Source: Planctomycetota bacterium (GTDB taxonomy: Bacteria > Planctomycetota > Phycisphaerae > Sedimentisphaerales > Anaerobacaceae). Taken from it: DNA of 35,678 nt. Position 1 is the first letter of the stretch. Every line of letters begins with the position of its first letter. Where the stretch lies: the NCBI GenBank assembly GCA_013349615.1, contig DUZJ01000032.1, positions 1-35,678 of the forward strand. Reading direction: 5' to 3'. This document shows, piece by piece, positions 21,330 to 29,605 of the stretch. Below the pieces are notes generated by a model. The model saw nothing but the letters and a program-made list of their open reading frames with translations. It made no database searches and was not told where the DNA came from. The position numbers and the translations under genes are program-made.

Positions 21330-24044
21330 ATGTCGAAAAATGACAACAATTTGAAAATTAGGTATCTTTTGTGCTTACTGTCAATTGCAGTATTTCTTCT
21401 ATGCACAAATGCAACGAGGACACAAGCGGCGGCGCCTATCGGGTCTGTGGAAGTCACGCAATGTCTGCAGACTGATGAGGATATAAAATGTGACGAGGCG
21501 ATGATTGTTACGGTTCCTATTTCATTCGGAGTATCAACAGATATGGAAATTGTGACTTTATCGAACATCCCGAAAACCGACGGCCAGGGTGCTCTGGAAG
21601 AAGCGGTGCAGCTTGAGATCACAAAATCCGCACCCACACTAAACTACCCATTAACTTACTTTCACACCGTCGCTTATTATCCACATGAAAAAGTCATCAA
21701 GGTGCCACACCCCATCACCGGCTGTGAGGGATGTCTTGACTGCTCGGGTGCGACATCTCCAACGTGCGGATGGGTACTTAGTGGGAATAAAAAGATTCCA
21801 TATTCTCAGGGATTCTGCTGCATAAAGAGTCTGTTTGACCTGGAGCACAGCGGGTCGGAGTGTTGGTGGTGGCGAGGAGAGAGGCTCTTAGGCGAACAGG
21901 CTACTATGGAGAACCCGTTCTCCACGGCGCATTGTTTGAGACAGGGCGATGTGTACTTCCATGGCTATGAGATCGGAGAGTACATCAAATCGTATGAAAT
22001 TAAAATTAAGATCATCCAGGGAAGCGAAGAGCATACGTTCATTATTGGCCCGAAAGATCCGCTTTATAGTACAAAACACGATCCCGAGTACTCAGGGACG
22101 TTCAATATGAAAGCGGAACTTATCGGCGATATGGAACCTTATAGCGGAGCCGTGGAGCTCGATAACTATATCCTGTATATTCCATCAGCCCCTGATACTC
22201 ATGAGATGGTTATAGATTATCAAAATAATATGCTGCTGGTTCCAAGAGAAGAAGTAAGCAAGGACGGCAGTGAGCCGGACAAGGTCGGGGTCAGCTTCAA
22301 GACTTTCAGGTCGCTGGGCAGTGATTATAAGGTCTCGGAAGCGGGAGACGGCCTGGGCAATCAACTGTTCCATAAACATAACTCAGACCTGCAAAAATTG
22401 ACAATAAATCCTAGCGCAGAGACGACTTACCTGGTCCATGGTAAGAGAGACTTCAAACGCTCAATGAATTTCCAAGCCGGGATGGAGAAATCCCTTGCAC
22501 ACAGGCTTTACGAAATCAACAACTCGCTTGTTTCTTTTACTATTGATAAAGCGACAATTAAACACATTACAACGGAATCTAAAGGGGTTATCATGTTTGG
22601 CGAAGTTGAGGATTTTACCTGCATGTCTGACGACGGTAAGTTGAATGTGCTTATCAAAAATATCGGCGACTATAAGACGGATTACATTGTCACCGTCACC
22701 AGGGGTACCATGAACATCTCCGGATGGTCGGGACATGGTTGGGCAATACCTGCGCAGTCAAGGACGCTGCAACCGAATGACGAAGTTAAGCTGAAATTCG
22801 ATGTTACTACACGTGGTAACCTGGACACATCAAACGAAGTTTTCGTAACTTTAAGAGCACCACATGGCAAAGTATACGATTCAGTCTGGGTGAACTTTGA
22901 CACGAAGAAACACGCAAGCAAATATTCGTGGGAGTTTCAGGAAAAAAATAAGGCATCTAAGGCTACATTGCCGGATGACACGACGCCGCCGGTTATTACT
23001 CTGGTAGGCCCGAATACCATGGACTTAGAGTGCGGCGTGGACAGCTATGTGGAGCTGGGCGCAGAGGCCGTTGATGATACCGACCCGTGTGTGGTGGTAG
23101 CAATCGGGGGCGATACGGTCGATACTTCGACCTGCGGACCGTATGTGGTAGTCTATTTGGCACGCGATGCCTCGTGCAATATCAGCCATGTAACACGTAC
23201 TGTGGAGGTGGTGGACACGACGCCGCCGGTCATTACCCTTAATGGCCCGAACACCATCCTGTTAGAGTGCGGTGTAGATGCTTACGCCGAGTTAGGTGCA
23301 ACAGCAACGGATTACTGTGACGATGATGTACCGGTCGTAATCGGCGGGGATACAGTTGATAGCTCGACGTGCGGAACGTACGTAGTAACCTATTCGGCCC
23401 AGGATGATTCCGGCAACATCGCAGAAGCAACACGCGTTGTCCAGGTCCAGGACACCACACCGCCGGTTATCACGCTTAACGGCCCGGCTACGATGACGTT
23501 GGAGTGCGGAGTGGATAGCTACATAGAGGAAGGGGCGACGGCCATTGACAACTGTGACGATGATGTACCAGTTACAATCGGCGGCGATACGGTCGATACC
23601 TCGACTTGCGCAACATATTTGGTAACTTACGATGCAACAGATGATTCAGGTAACGCGGCGGCTCAAGTGATACGAACCGTGATTGTCGAGGCTGGGGACA
23701 CAACTCCGCCACAACTTGCCGTATCGGTTTCGCCTGATATCCTCTGGCCGCCTAATCATAAGATGGTGCACATTATCTGCACCCTTACCGCGACTGACGA
23801 CCAGGATGAATCCCCAGAGGTATCCTTAGTAAAAATCACAATGAACGAAGGCGAGGAGACAAAAGGCGATGGGCATACAATCGACGATATAAAGGTACTC
23901 GACGACGGCTCTATCTACCTAAGAGCCGAACGGGCGGGGTCCGGGATTGGCAGAGTGTACACAATCACTTACCAGGCGGTCGACGATGCGCAAAATGTAA
24001 CGCAAACCAGCGCAACTGTTACCGTCCCACCAAAAGCGCCGTAG
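21330..24044 (+). CDS. HAP2/GCS1-like class II fusogen homologue (fusexin) with C-terminal Ig-like domains
   Basis: I start at ATG 21330 (AAAGGAG 6 nt upstream; 904 residues). A signal peptide ends near residue 34. Residues ~35-525 follow the HAP2/GCS1 ectodomain landmark by landmark: a C45...C54 pair; ITKSAPTLNYPLTYF (97-111), compare TKSPLWASYPLQYL in Chlamydomonas HAP2; SPTCGW (143-148) and SQGFCC (159-164); a Trp-rich loop CWWWRGERLLGEQ (178-190); AHCL (200-203); GYEIG (212-216); IGPKDPL (239-245); ELIGD (263-267); MLL (301); DKVGVSF (317-323); GNQLF (343-347); and VLIKNIGDYKTDY (440-452). Known family members fuse membranes in gamete fusion. Residues ~549-789 hold three 79-residue Ig-like DUF5011/HYR-type repeats (TTPPVITL...LECGVD...GGDTVD), then a fourth Ig-like domain. 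No C-terminal membrane helix or sorting signal is visible. The gene stands alone between repeat-rich spacers. Membrane fusion in this organism is inference. Confidence 0.9.
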   Translation: MSKNDNNLKIRYLLCLLSIAVFLLCTNATRTQAAAPIGSVEVTQCLQTDEDIKCDEAMIVTVPISFGVSTDMEIVTLSNIPKTDGQGALEEAVQLEITKSAPTLNYPLTYFHTVAYYPHEKVIKVPHPITGCEGCLDCSGATSPTCGWVLSGNKKIPYSQGFCCIKSLFDLEHSGSECWWWRGERLLGEQATMENPFSTAHCLRQGDVYFHGYEIGEYIKSYEIKIKIIQGSEEHTFIIGPKDPLYSTKHDPEYSGTFNMKAELIGDMEPYSGAVELDNYILYIPSAPDTHEMVIDYQNNMLLVPREEVSKDGSEPDKVGVSFKTFRSLGSDYKVSEAGDGLGNQLFHKHNSDLQKLTINPSAETTYLVHGKRDFKRSMNFQAGMEKSLAHRLYEINNSLVSFTIDKATIKHITTESKGVIMFGEVEDFTCMSDDGKLNVLIKNIGDYKTDYIVTVTRGTMNISGWSGHGWAIPAQSRTLQPNDEVKLKFDVTTRGNLDTSNEVFVTLRAPHGKVYDSVWVNFDTKKHASKYSWEFQEKNKASKATLPDDTTPPVITLVGPNTMDLECGVDSYVELGAEAVDDTDPCVVVAIGGDTVDTSTCGPYVVVYLARDASCNISHVTRTVEVVDTTPPVITLNGPNTILLECGVDAYAELGATATDYCDDDVPVVIGGDTVDSSTCGTYVVTYSAQDDSGNIAEATRVVQVQDTTPPVITLNGPATMTLECGVDSYIEEGATAIDNCDDDVPVTIGGDTVDTSTCATYLVTYDATDDSGNAAAQVIRTVIVEAGDTTPPQLAVSVSPDILWPPNHKMVHIICTLTATDDQDESPEVSLVKITMNEGEETKGDGHTIDDIKVLDDGSIYLRAERAGSGIGRVYTITYQAVDDAQNVTQTSATVTVPPKAP

Positions 24045-24072
24045 CTTCAAAACGATAGCATATAAAACCATA

Positions 24073-24105
24073 GGGCTGTAGGCTTGCTGCCTGCAGCCCT
24101 TTCCT
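24073..24105 (+). terminator. intrinsic terminator of the HAP2-like gene
   Basis: GGGCTGTAGGC (24073-24083) and GCCTGCAGCCC (24089-24099) form an 11-bp stem (one mismatch) with loop TTGCT, followed by TTTCCTT. It lies 29 bp after the stop, marking a single-gene transcript. Confidence 0.8.
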
Positions 24106-25071
24106 TGTTAGTTCAACGGGTGGAATTCTCTAATAATCACTCGGCAACATACAGGTGACGTGTGTAACATCATCAATAAACCACAATTTTTCACCATTTA
24201 TCTCAAATACCTGCGGAAAATCCAGGCAGGCAGGATGGCCAAATAAAGCACTTTTTTGGTCATTTTTTTGTTCCTTTTGTGCATTTTTGGTCATTTTTGG
24301 TCATTTTTGGTAAGAAAAACAGTTTTATTATGCTTTTTATCCCTTAAAGCCCTCTTTATTCGTAATACTATCCGTCAACTTCTTGTTTTTTCTGCGTGTT
24401 TTTCTAAAGCAATCTCTATAACTTCTTTTTCTTCAAACCCTTGTATCTTTTCTCTGCCCTTTTGAACTTCTGTCATTCTGACCTTTTTTTGAGTTTTTTG
24501 AGCTTTTTCGTGGCCATTTTTTTACTTTTTCTTCGTGCCGGAGCCTGTCCGGCGAAGCTGGCATCGCCCAGCGAAGACGGATGCCTTATTGCCACTTTAA
24601 TATAGGTAAAAAGGCGCGACCAAAAGCTGCCATAGTTAAAACCAAAATCCCAAAAAAATAAAATTTTTTTAACTCCTTTGCCAACAACAACTTAATCCTG
24701 TAAATCCTGTCAAAAACAAGCCATTTTTCGCATCAAACGCGCACATCCGTGCATTTATAGAGGACTGTCTTTTTTTTACAGCCCTCATTTCGGGACCGTC
24801 CTCCCGAAGCCTTTGTTTTGAAAATTAAGGATTTAGGATTTCACACTACCGGATAACTCCTTACCCAATATTATGATACAGTCAAAAACCAATATCGAAG
24901 TCGCAGATCCAGCCTTCCTTGGACGGAGTCAACTACCAACGGAGCCTGTCCTGCCTGCCCTCCGTAGCTTTAGCGAAGGGGGGACCGTAGTCGAAGGAAA
25001 CCACGAACTATGAACAACGAACTATTCATAAGTATCGTGAATCAAGTTATTTACGTGCCTATATGGCATCA
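24106..25071. other. repeat-rich intergenic region without a recognisable gene
   Basis: This AT-rich spacer holds T-rich low-complexity tracts, including three copies of the 10-mer TCATTTTTGG (24281-24310, the first with one mismatch). GCTTTTTCGTGGC is shared with the repeat at 6811-6850. Several short palindromic or REP-like strings follow (24540-24590 and 24945-24983, the latter sharing 26 bp with 20601-20626). Short open frames here have no ribosome sites and shifting frames; I call none of them a gene. Confidence 0.7.
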
Positions 25072-25402
25072 CTACAAATGTAGAGCTATCATTACTTATG
25101 TAGCGAGCGCACTACAAATCAGCCCTTTATTATGCAAAACAAAGCCAAATTTCTGGATGACCAAATGAACGTAACTAAAGCACTAACAATGGATTATGAA
25201 AAAAAGGACACTTGGTGGAGTGGGAAAAACAAAGCCAAAACAAAGCCAAACAAAGCCAATTTGCAAAATGCCCAAATGAACGTAACTGTTTTCTATACAA
25301 AGGAATATGAAAGAATATTAAATTGGGTAATTTTTGAAAACAAAGCCAATTTTAACCCAAAACGAACCCAATCAAACCCAATCAAAGCCAATTTGCTGGA
25401 TG
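25072..25402 (+). repeat. AC-rich dispersed repeat, copy 2
   Basis: It begins with the palindrome CTACAAATGTAG and shares with copy 1 ATGCAAAACAAA, AAATGAACGTAA, ATGGATTATGAAAAAAAG and GACACTTGG, then an AAAGCC/AAACCC-rich tail. The core (AATGAACGTAACT...TATGAAA) appears twice inside this copy. It stops about 10 bp from the end of the ETF-QO gene on the opposite strand. Confidence 0.7.
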
Positions 25403-25412
25403 ACGCATTGGT

Positions 25413-27083
25413 TTACATCCGCTTATATCGTGGTCCACCGCCGCCTTCCGGGACCGTCCATCGGATATTATCGAACGGACACTTCCTCTGGCACGTTTTA
25501 CAGTGCAGACAGTTGGAAGCATTGGCCGGCTCCACCTCATCGTGTATCGTCTCATATACACCCGCCGGACAGAACGTAATGCACGGACTGTTGAAAAGCG
25601 GCGTGCATTTGGTCCTGCAAACCTCCGGATCCAGAATTGTCAAATGTGACGGCTGCTCTTCACGATGCTCGGTCGCCGCCATCGCGGTAAACGTATCTTT
25701 ATCGAACTGCTGGTTCGGTTCGGGCCGGTATCCGGCGATTGTCATCGCCTCGAAGTCTTTTTCAACATTGAATTTCGGCAATAGTCCCCCAAGAATAGAA
25801 ATCGGCATCCCCTGCAAAGGCCCGAACTTCGCCACTGTCTGCCGGAAGTTCTTCGCCGACCTCATCTCCTCCATAACATTCGATTGCTCAATCATCTCGG
25901 TGTACCTGGCCGCTGCTGTTTCGGGCCTGTCGAAAGTCTCAGCAATTGCCTGTCCCGCCTTCATCCCCGAATCAATAGCGTTATGCAGTCCTTTGATTTT
26001 GAGCATATTTACAAAGCCGGCACTGTCACCGAGTATCAGCACATTCCCTTTGCCGATAGTGCCGCTGCCGGCGTCCCTCGGAACAGCGTTGTATCCCCCT
26101 TCGGGAATCATCTTTGCACCTGCCTCTACCACCTCACCCCCATCTATAAAGTTCTTTATAAAGCGATGGTTCTTGAAATTTGTCAGCGCGTCCTGCGGGT
26201 TAAAGTCGCAGTATTTCCAGTCCGCACCGACAATCATCCCCACGGCAATATGGTCGTCTCCAACCGGATAGCAGATGCCGCCGCCGAACATCCCCGGCCC
26301 GACAAAAGGCGTCCAGATTGGATACCCCATCGCGTGGACCACGCGGTCGTCGCCGAATTTCTCGTACTGCTCGCTGCTTACCTTTATAATCTCTTTGACC
26401 CCTACCGAGTAAAGCTGGGGCGATTGTCTCTGAAGACCGGCCTTTTCTATAAATTGTTCCGTCAGAAGCCCGTCGCATCCTTCAGCCAGCACTACGAACC
26501 TGGAATTTATAACTTCACCCTCGACGAAGTTCGGCAGCTTTCCGCCCTCTCTGTCCAGCCCCTGGTCGACGAGCTTGACACCTGCCGCCTTCCCATTCGA
26601 CCCGTCCAGAATAATATCAGCGCCTGCAAAGCCGGGCAGAACTTCGACGCCAAGCTCTTTTGCAATCTGACCGAGCCACCTGGTCAGCTTGCTTATCGAG
26701 ACGATGTAGTCGCCTTTGTGTATCATTTGGCCGAAATTCAGTCCAAGCCTCTTTGCAAGGTTAATTATAAAGAAAATGTTAAACGACAGCTTTTTTCCCA
26801 GGAAGAACATCACATTGTCTTTTTCGACCTTTTTGCCCAGCACATCTTGGCATCTGTCACTGTCCCGCCATCCGGCGGCAGCCGAATCAAGCAGCCTGTG
26901 CAGCGCCTCCGCTTCCAAGACCGCGCCGGAGAGGTTATGATTACCCGGCTCGGCTGATTTGTCTATCACGCAGACGTCAATCTCCGGCTTTTCGCTTTTG
27001 AGCTGTATCGCACAGGCCAGACCGGCCGGCCCAGCTCCAACTACCAATACCGACACCTTGTTGTACTCGTTATTTTTTGCCAC
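25413..27083 (-). CDS. electron transfer flavoprotein:ubiquinone oxidoreductase (ETF-QO/FixC-like)
   Basis: The 556-residue protein passes electrons from reduced ETF to the membrane quinone pool. The FAD-binding GxGxxG motif is at the start (VLVVGAGPAGLACAI), followed by the family stretches HNLSGAVLE, KGDYIVSISKLTRWLG, GGICYPVGDDHIAVGMIVG, and the second FAD motif GNVLILGDSAGFVN. The C-terminal ferredoxin-like part has the four 4Fe-4S Cys in NCLHCKTCQRKCPFDNIRW (525, 528, 531 and 535). Length matches eukaryotic-type ETF-QO. It starts at GTG 27083 with AGGTGG upstream. It follows the fused ETF gene by 91 bp on the same strand, so the two form an electron-transfer unit for dehydrogenases that reduce ETF. 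Confidence 0.94.
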   Translation of the reverse strand: MAKNNEYNKVSVLVVGAGPAGLACAIQLKSEKPEIDVCVIDKSAEPGNHNLSGAVLEAEALHRLLDSAAAGWRDSDRCQDVLGKKVEKDNVMFFLGKKLSFNIFFIINLAKRLGLNFGQMIHKGDYIVSISKLTRWLGQIAKELGVEVLPGFAGADIILDGSNGKAAGVKLVDQGLDREGGKLPNFVEGEVINSRFVVLAEGCDGLLTEQFIEKAGLQRQSPQLYSVGVKEIIKVSSEQYEKFGDDRVVHAMGYPIWTPFVGPGMFGGGICYPVGDDHIAVGMIVGADWKYCDFNPQDALTNFKNHRFIKNFIDGGEVVEAGAKMIPEGGYNAVPRDAGSGTIGKGNVLILGDSAGFVNMLKIKGLHNAIDSGMKAGQAIAETFDRPETAAARYTEMIEQSNVMEEMRSAKNFRQTVAKFGPLQGMPISILGGLLPKFNVEKDFEAMTIAGYRPEPNQQFDKDTFTAMAATEHREEQPSHLTILDPEVCRTKCTPLFNSPCITFCPAGVYETIHDEVEPANASNCLHCKTCQRKCPFDNIRWTVPEGGGGPRYKRM

Positions 27084-27100
27084 TTTTTATTCCACCTTTA

Positions 27101-27172
27101 ACTCGTATAAATACGAATATCGAATCCTTCGAGCCTGCTCAGGACAGGTTTCGTGCTTCGTATTTCACTTCA
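27101..27172. repeat. dispersed repeat in the ETF-QO/ETF spacer
   Basis: The 18-bp string TTTCGTGCTTCGTATTTC (27149-27166) occurs exactly at 7084-7101, and CGAATCCTTCGAGCC with GCTCAGGACAGG has REP-like character. It fills most of the spacer between two co-directed genes. Confidence 0.5.
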
Positions 27173-27174
27173 GG

Positions 27175-29271
27175 TTAGCTCTCTTGCAATGCCTGCACCA
27201 ACTGCGGGATGTTATCTTCGACACTTCCAACAACATAGTAATCGCACTGCTTAAATATCGGTGCGTTTGGGTCGCTGTTAATCGCAACGATGGTCTCGGT
27301 GTTCGCAACCCCTATCATATGCTGAATCGCACCCGATATTCCCAGGGCGATGTAAATTTTGGGTCCGATGGAAGTGCCTGTTTGCCCGACCTGGTGCACA
27401 CGTTCGATAAAGCCCTGTTCCACCGCCGCACGCGAAGCGCCTCTTTCGACTTCCGTATCTAATCTTTTGCTTAAGCCGCTGCAAAGTAAGTTTACGAGCC
27501 GTTCGTAGTTGTCCCTGTTTTGCATCCCTTTGCCGCCGCTGACAATAACGTCAGCTTCAAAGTTCACCTCGCCGGTGCCGAGTTCTGTTTTCAGGATTTC
27601 CAGACTGACATCGTCTTTGGAAAGCTCGACTTTATGCCTGATGACTTTACCTTTTCTTGATTCGTCAGCCGGCAGTCTCTTCATAACACCGGGCCTCGCC
27701 GTTGCCATCTGGGACTTTGAATTTTTCGTCCGGATAGTTGCCATAACGTTGCCGCCCAGCGCTGGTCTGGTTTGCAGCAGGATGCCTATCTGGCCATTTC
27801 GTGAGCTGTCCTTGATGTTCAGTCCGGTGCAGTCGGCGGTTAAGCCGCAGCCAACCCTGTATGAGACCATTGGTGCTAACATTCTGCCCTGTGGAGTCGC
27901 TGCATAGAGAACGATTTGCGGCCAGTACCTGCTTATTGCATCAGCGATGGCTTTGCGATGCGCAGTCGGGTCAAATTCGCTGAGCAGTTTATCCTCGATA
28001 ATGTAAATGTTGTCTGCACCGGCTGCGATTAATTCCTTTGCAATCGGTTCAATTTCATAGCCGGCTATAGCAACACCTACTTTGGTCTCGAGCGAATCAG
28101 CCAGCTCACGGGCCTTGCCGATAAGCTCGAACGTCGCAGGGTGCATTTCGCCGTCGCTGTGCTCAGCCATGACCCAGACCTCGCCGGTATAGCTCGGCCC
28201 TGTCAACTGCAAGCCGTTTATCATATCTTCCAGTGCCTTCTTACGGAAATAATCCTTCGAAACAGCAAGAATCTTCTCCTTGCACGACTCATCAATCTGC
28301 CCAACCTCGGTAATGTTGAGCTCCTTGAGCTTGCCGGCTAAGAATTTATAACTGTCATTTTCTTTCTTTGTGCCCTCAAAGCTCCTGTCGAACCTGTCCG
28401 CTCGTTTACCGGGCAGAGTGTAGCGTTTTGTTTTGGTTTCAGCGCCCTCTGCAGCTTGCGCCTCACTGCTCTTGAAGCTGTCGACAAGCAGCTTGGCCAA
28501 TGATTTTGCGTCACCAACCTGCTGGCACTTTCTCGTGCTTTTGCCGGGCGGAAAAACTCGTATCACACTCGTCTTCGAGCCTGTAACACCGGTGTGGCTT
28601 GCCTTGATATCATCGCTGCCCCAGCGAATAATCTCCGTCCTGTTGGCCTGCCGCGATGCCGCAAATGTTGCAAACAGAGGATACTCATATTTGGCAACCG
28701 TTATTACCGCAGGCAGCTCCTTGGCGGCAACTACCTGGCTGCCGCCGCTGATAATCCGCGTGAATTCAAAACGCTTATTCTTGAACTCCGCACCGGTAAC
28801 ATAAGCTATACATGGCAGCCCCAGCTCCTCGGCGATTTGCGGCGGAACCTGAGCTGTGTCACCATCCACCGATTGCATCCCGCTGACCACGTAATAATCG
28901 CTGCTTCCTTTGAGTATGTCTTTGACTATCTTTCTGACTGCAAATGCTAACGGATTGGCCGTCGCCACGGTATCTGCACCGGCCAGAGACCTGTCTGTCA
29001 AGAGCACCACGATATCGGCACATCGGCTCAGGCTGTACCGCAGAACTTCTTCAGCCATCGGCGGGCCCATTGTTAAGGCAATGACTTTGCCGTCCTTGCC
29101 GCTGCTGCTTCGCCTCATTTCGTTTGCAAAAGCCAGTGCCTGCGAGTCAAGCTCGTTGATTACGCTCGCCAGCCGGCTCCGAACGAGTGTGCCCGTCTCA
29201 ACGTCAAATGCATTGTCGGTGATTTGTGTTACGTCAGGAACCTGTTTGACTAATACTATATAGTCACTCAT
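27175..29271 (-). CDS. fused electron transfer flavoprotein, EtfB-EtfA
   Basis: One 698-residue chain carries both ETF subunits. Residues 1 to ~255 are EtfB (MSDYIVLVKQVPDVTQI start, VINELDSQALAFANEM, SVDGDTAQVPPQIAEELGLP). A charged linker of about 100 residues follows. From ~358 EtfA runs to the end (EVWVMAEHSDGEMHPATFELIGKA...). The FAD-binding signature VGQTGTSIGPKIYIALGISG is near 628-647 and the late stretch AINSDPNAPIF follows. ETF takes electrons from acyl-CoA and other dehydrogenases and hands them to ETF-QO, which is the next gene. Usually the two subunits are separate genes. No frameshift is visible at the join. A promoter with perfect TATAAT lies at 29419-29446. Confidence 0.93.
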   Translation of the reverse strand: MSDYIVLVKQVPDVTQITDNAFDVETGTLVRSRLASVINELDSQALAFANEMRRSSSGKDGKVIALTMGPPMAEEVLRYSLSRCADIVVLLTDRSLAGADTVATANPLAFAVRKIVKDILKGSSDYYVVSGMQSVDGDTAQVPPQIAEELGLPCIAYVTGAEFKNKRFEFTRIISGGSQVVAAKELPAVITVAKYEYPLFATFAASRQANRTEIIRWGSDDIKASHTGVTGSKTSVIRVFPPGKSTRKCQQVGDAKSLAKLLVDSFKSSEAQAAEGAETKTKRYTLPGKRADRFDRSFEGTKKENDSYKFLAGKLKELNITEVGQIDESCKEKILAVSKDYFRKKALEDMINGLQLTGPSYTGEVWVMAEHSDGEMHPATFELIGKARELADSLETKVGVAIAGYEIEPIAKELIAAGADNIYIIEDKLLSEFDPTAHRKAIADAISRYWPQIVLYAATPQGRMLAPMVSYRVGCGLTADCTGLNIKDSSRNGQIGILLQTRPALGGNVMATIRTKNSKSQMATARPGVMKRLPADESRKGKVIRHKVELSKDDVSLEILKTELGTGEVNFEADVIVSGGKGMQNRDNYERLVNLLCSGLSKRLDTEVERGASRAAVEQGFIERVHQVGQTGTSIGPKIYIALGISGAIQHMIGVANTETIVAINSDPNAPIFKQCDYYVVGSVEDNIPQLVQALQES

Positions 29272-29372
29272 ATTTCATATCTCGTTTTTCTTACTGCGTT
29301 TAGTTTTTTTCCAGTTTTTAACTAACTCAAGTCCTCAACAAAAACCTACAGTTTCCACTTCCCTGTTGCCGG

Positions 29373-29390
29373 GCTCTATTTATATAGAGC
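29373..29390 (-). promoter_or_regulatory. palindrome in the ETF leader
   Basis: GCTCTAT-TTAT-ATAGAGC, a perfect 7-bp inverted repeat about 22 nt downstream of the predicted transcription start of the fused ETF gene. It could be an operator or a leader hairpin. The rest of 29272-29605, between divergent genes, is AT-rich with no other feature I can support. Confidence 0.35.
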
Positions 29391-29418
29391 AAACAATCAA
29401 GCAATGAGAAAGTCCGGC

Positions 29419-29446
29419 ATTATACCACTGTCCGGGATTTTTTCAA
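29419..29446 (-). promoter_or_regulatory. sigma-70 promoter of the fused ETF gene
   Basis: On the minus strand TTGAAA (29441-29446), a 16-nt spacer and a perfect TATAAT (29419-29424), giving a leader of about 140 nt. Confidence 0.6.
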
Positions 29447-29605
29447 ATAATATAAATTTGCTTTTTTATACTATTACTGCGTTATTTCATAAAAAAAACG
29501 TTCACGCGGTGGGAAATTTAATTTAGGGCTTGTCTTTGATTGCGGAATAGTGTTCAATTCTGGTTTTATGTGAAAAACGTGTCGGTTTTTTTGAGGTAAA
29601 CGGAA

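Larger units (their letters stand above)
21133..21375 (+). repeat. triplicated 81-bp translation-initiation region
   Basis: Three imperfect direct copies with exact 81-bp phase. AATTTCA starts at 21140, 21221 and 21302; the ATG codons are at 21168, 21249 and 21330. Each copy has AATTTCA(C/T), a purine-rich ribosome site (GAGAGGAGAG, AAAGGAGGAG, AAAGGAGAA), ATG, and then an AAAAAT-AC core coding K-N. Only the third copy leads into the long gene; the first two reach stop codons after 8 and 6 codons. Confidence 0.9.

Noticed and set aside
21330..24044. Reading this gene simply as a HYR/DUF5011 adhesin
   Set aside because: Only the last ~355 residues are Ig-like; the first ~525 show the ordered HAP2 motifs and Cys pattern, which an adhesin call would miss.
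25132..26271. A 379-codon plus-strand open frame
   Set aside because: It starts in dispersed repeat copy 2 and then runs antisense to the ETF-QO gene; no ribosome site and no recognisable protein. A second long plus-strand frame (25884-26957) is likewise antisense to ETF-QO.
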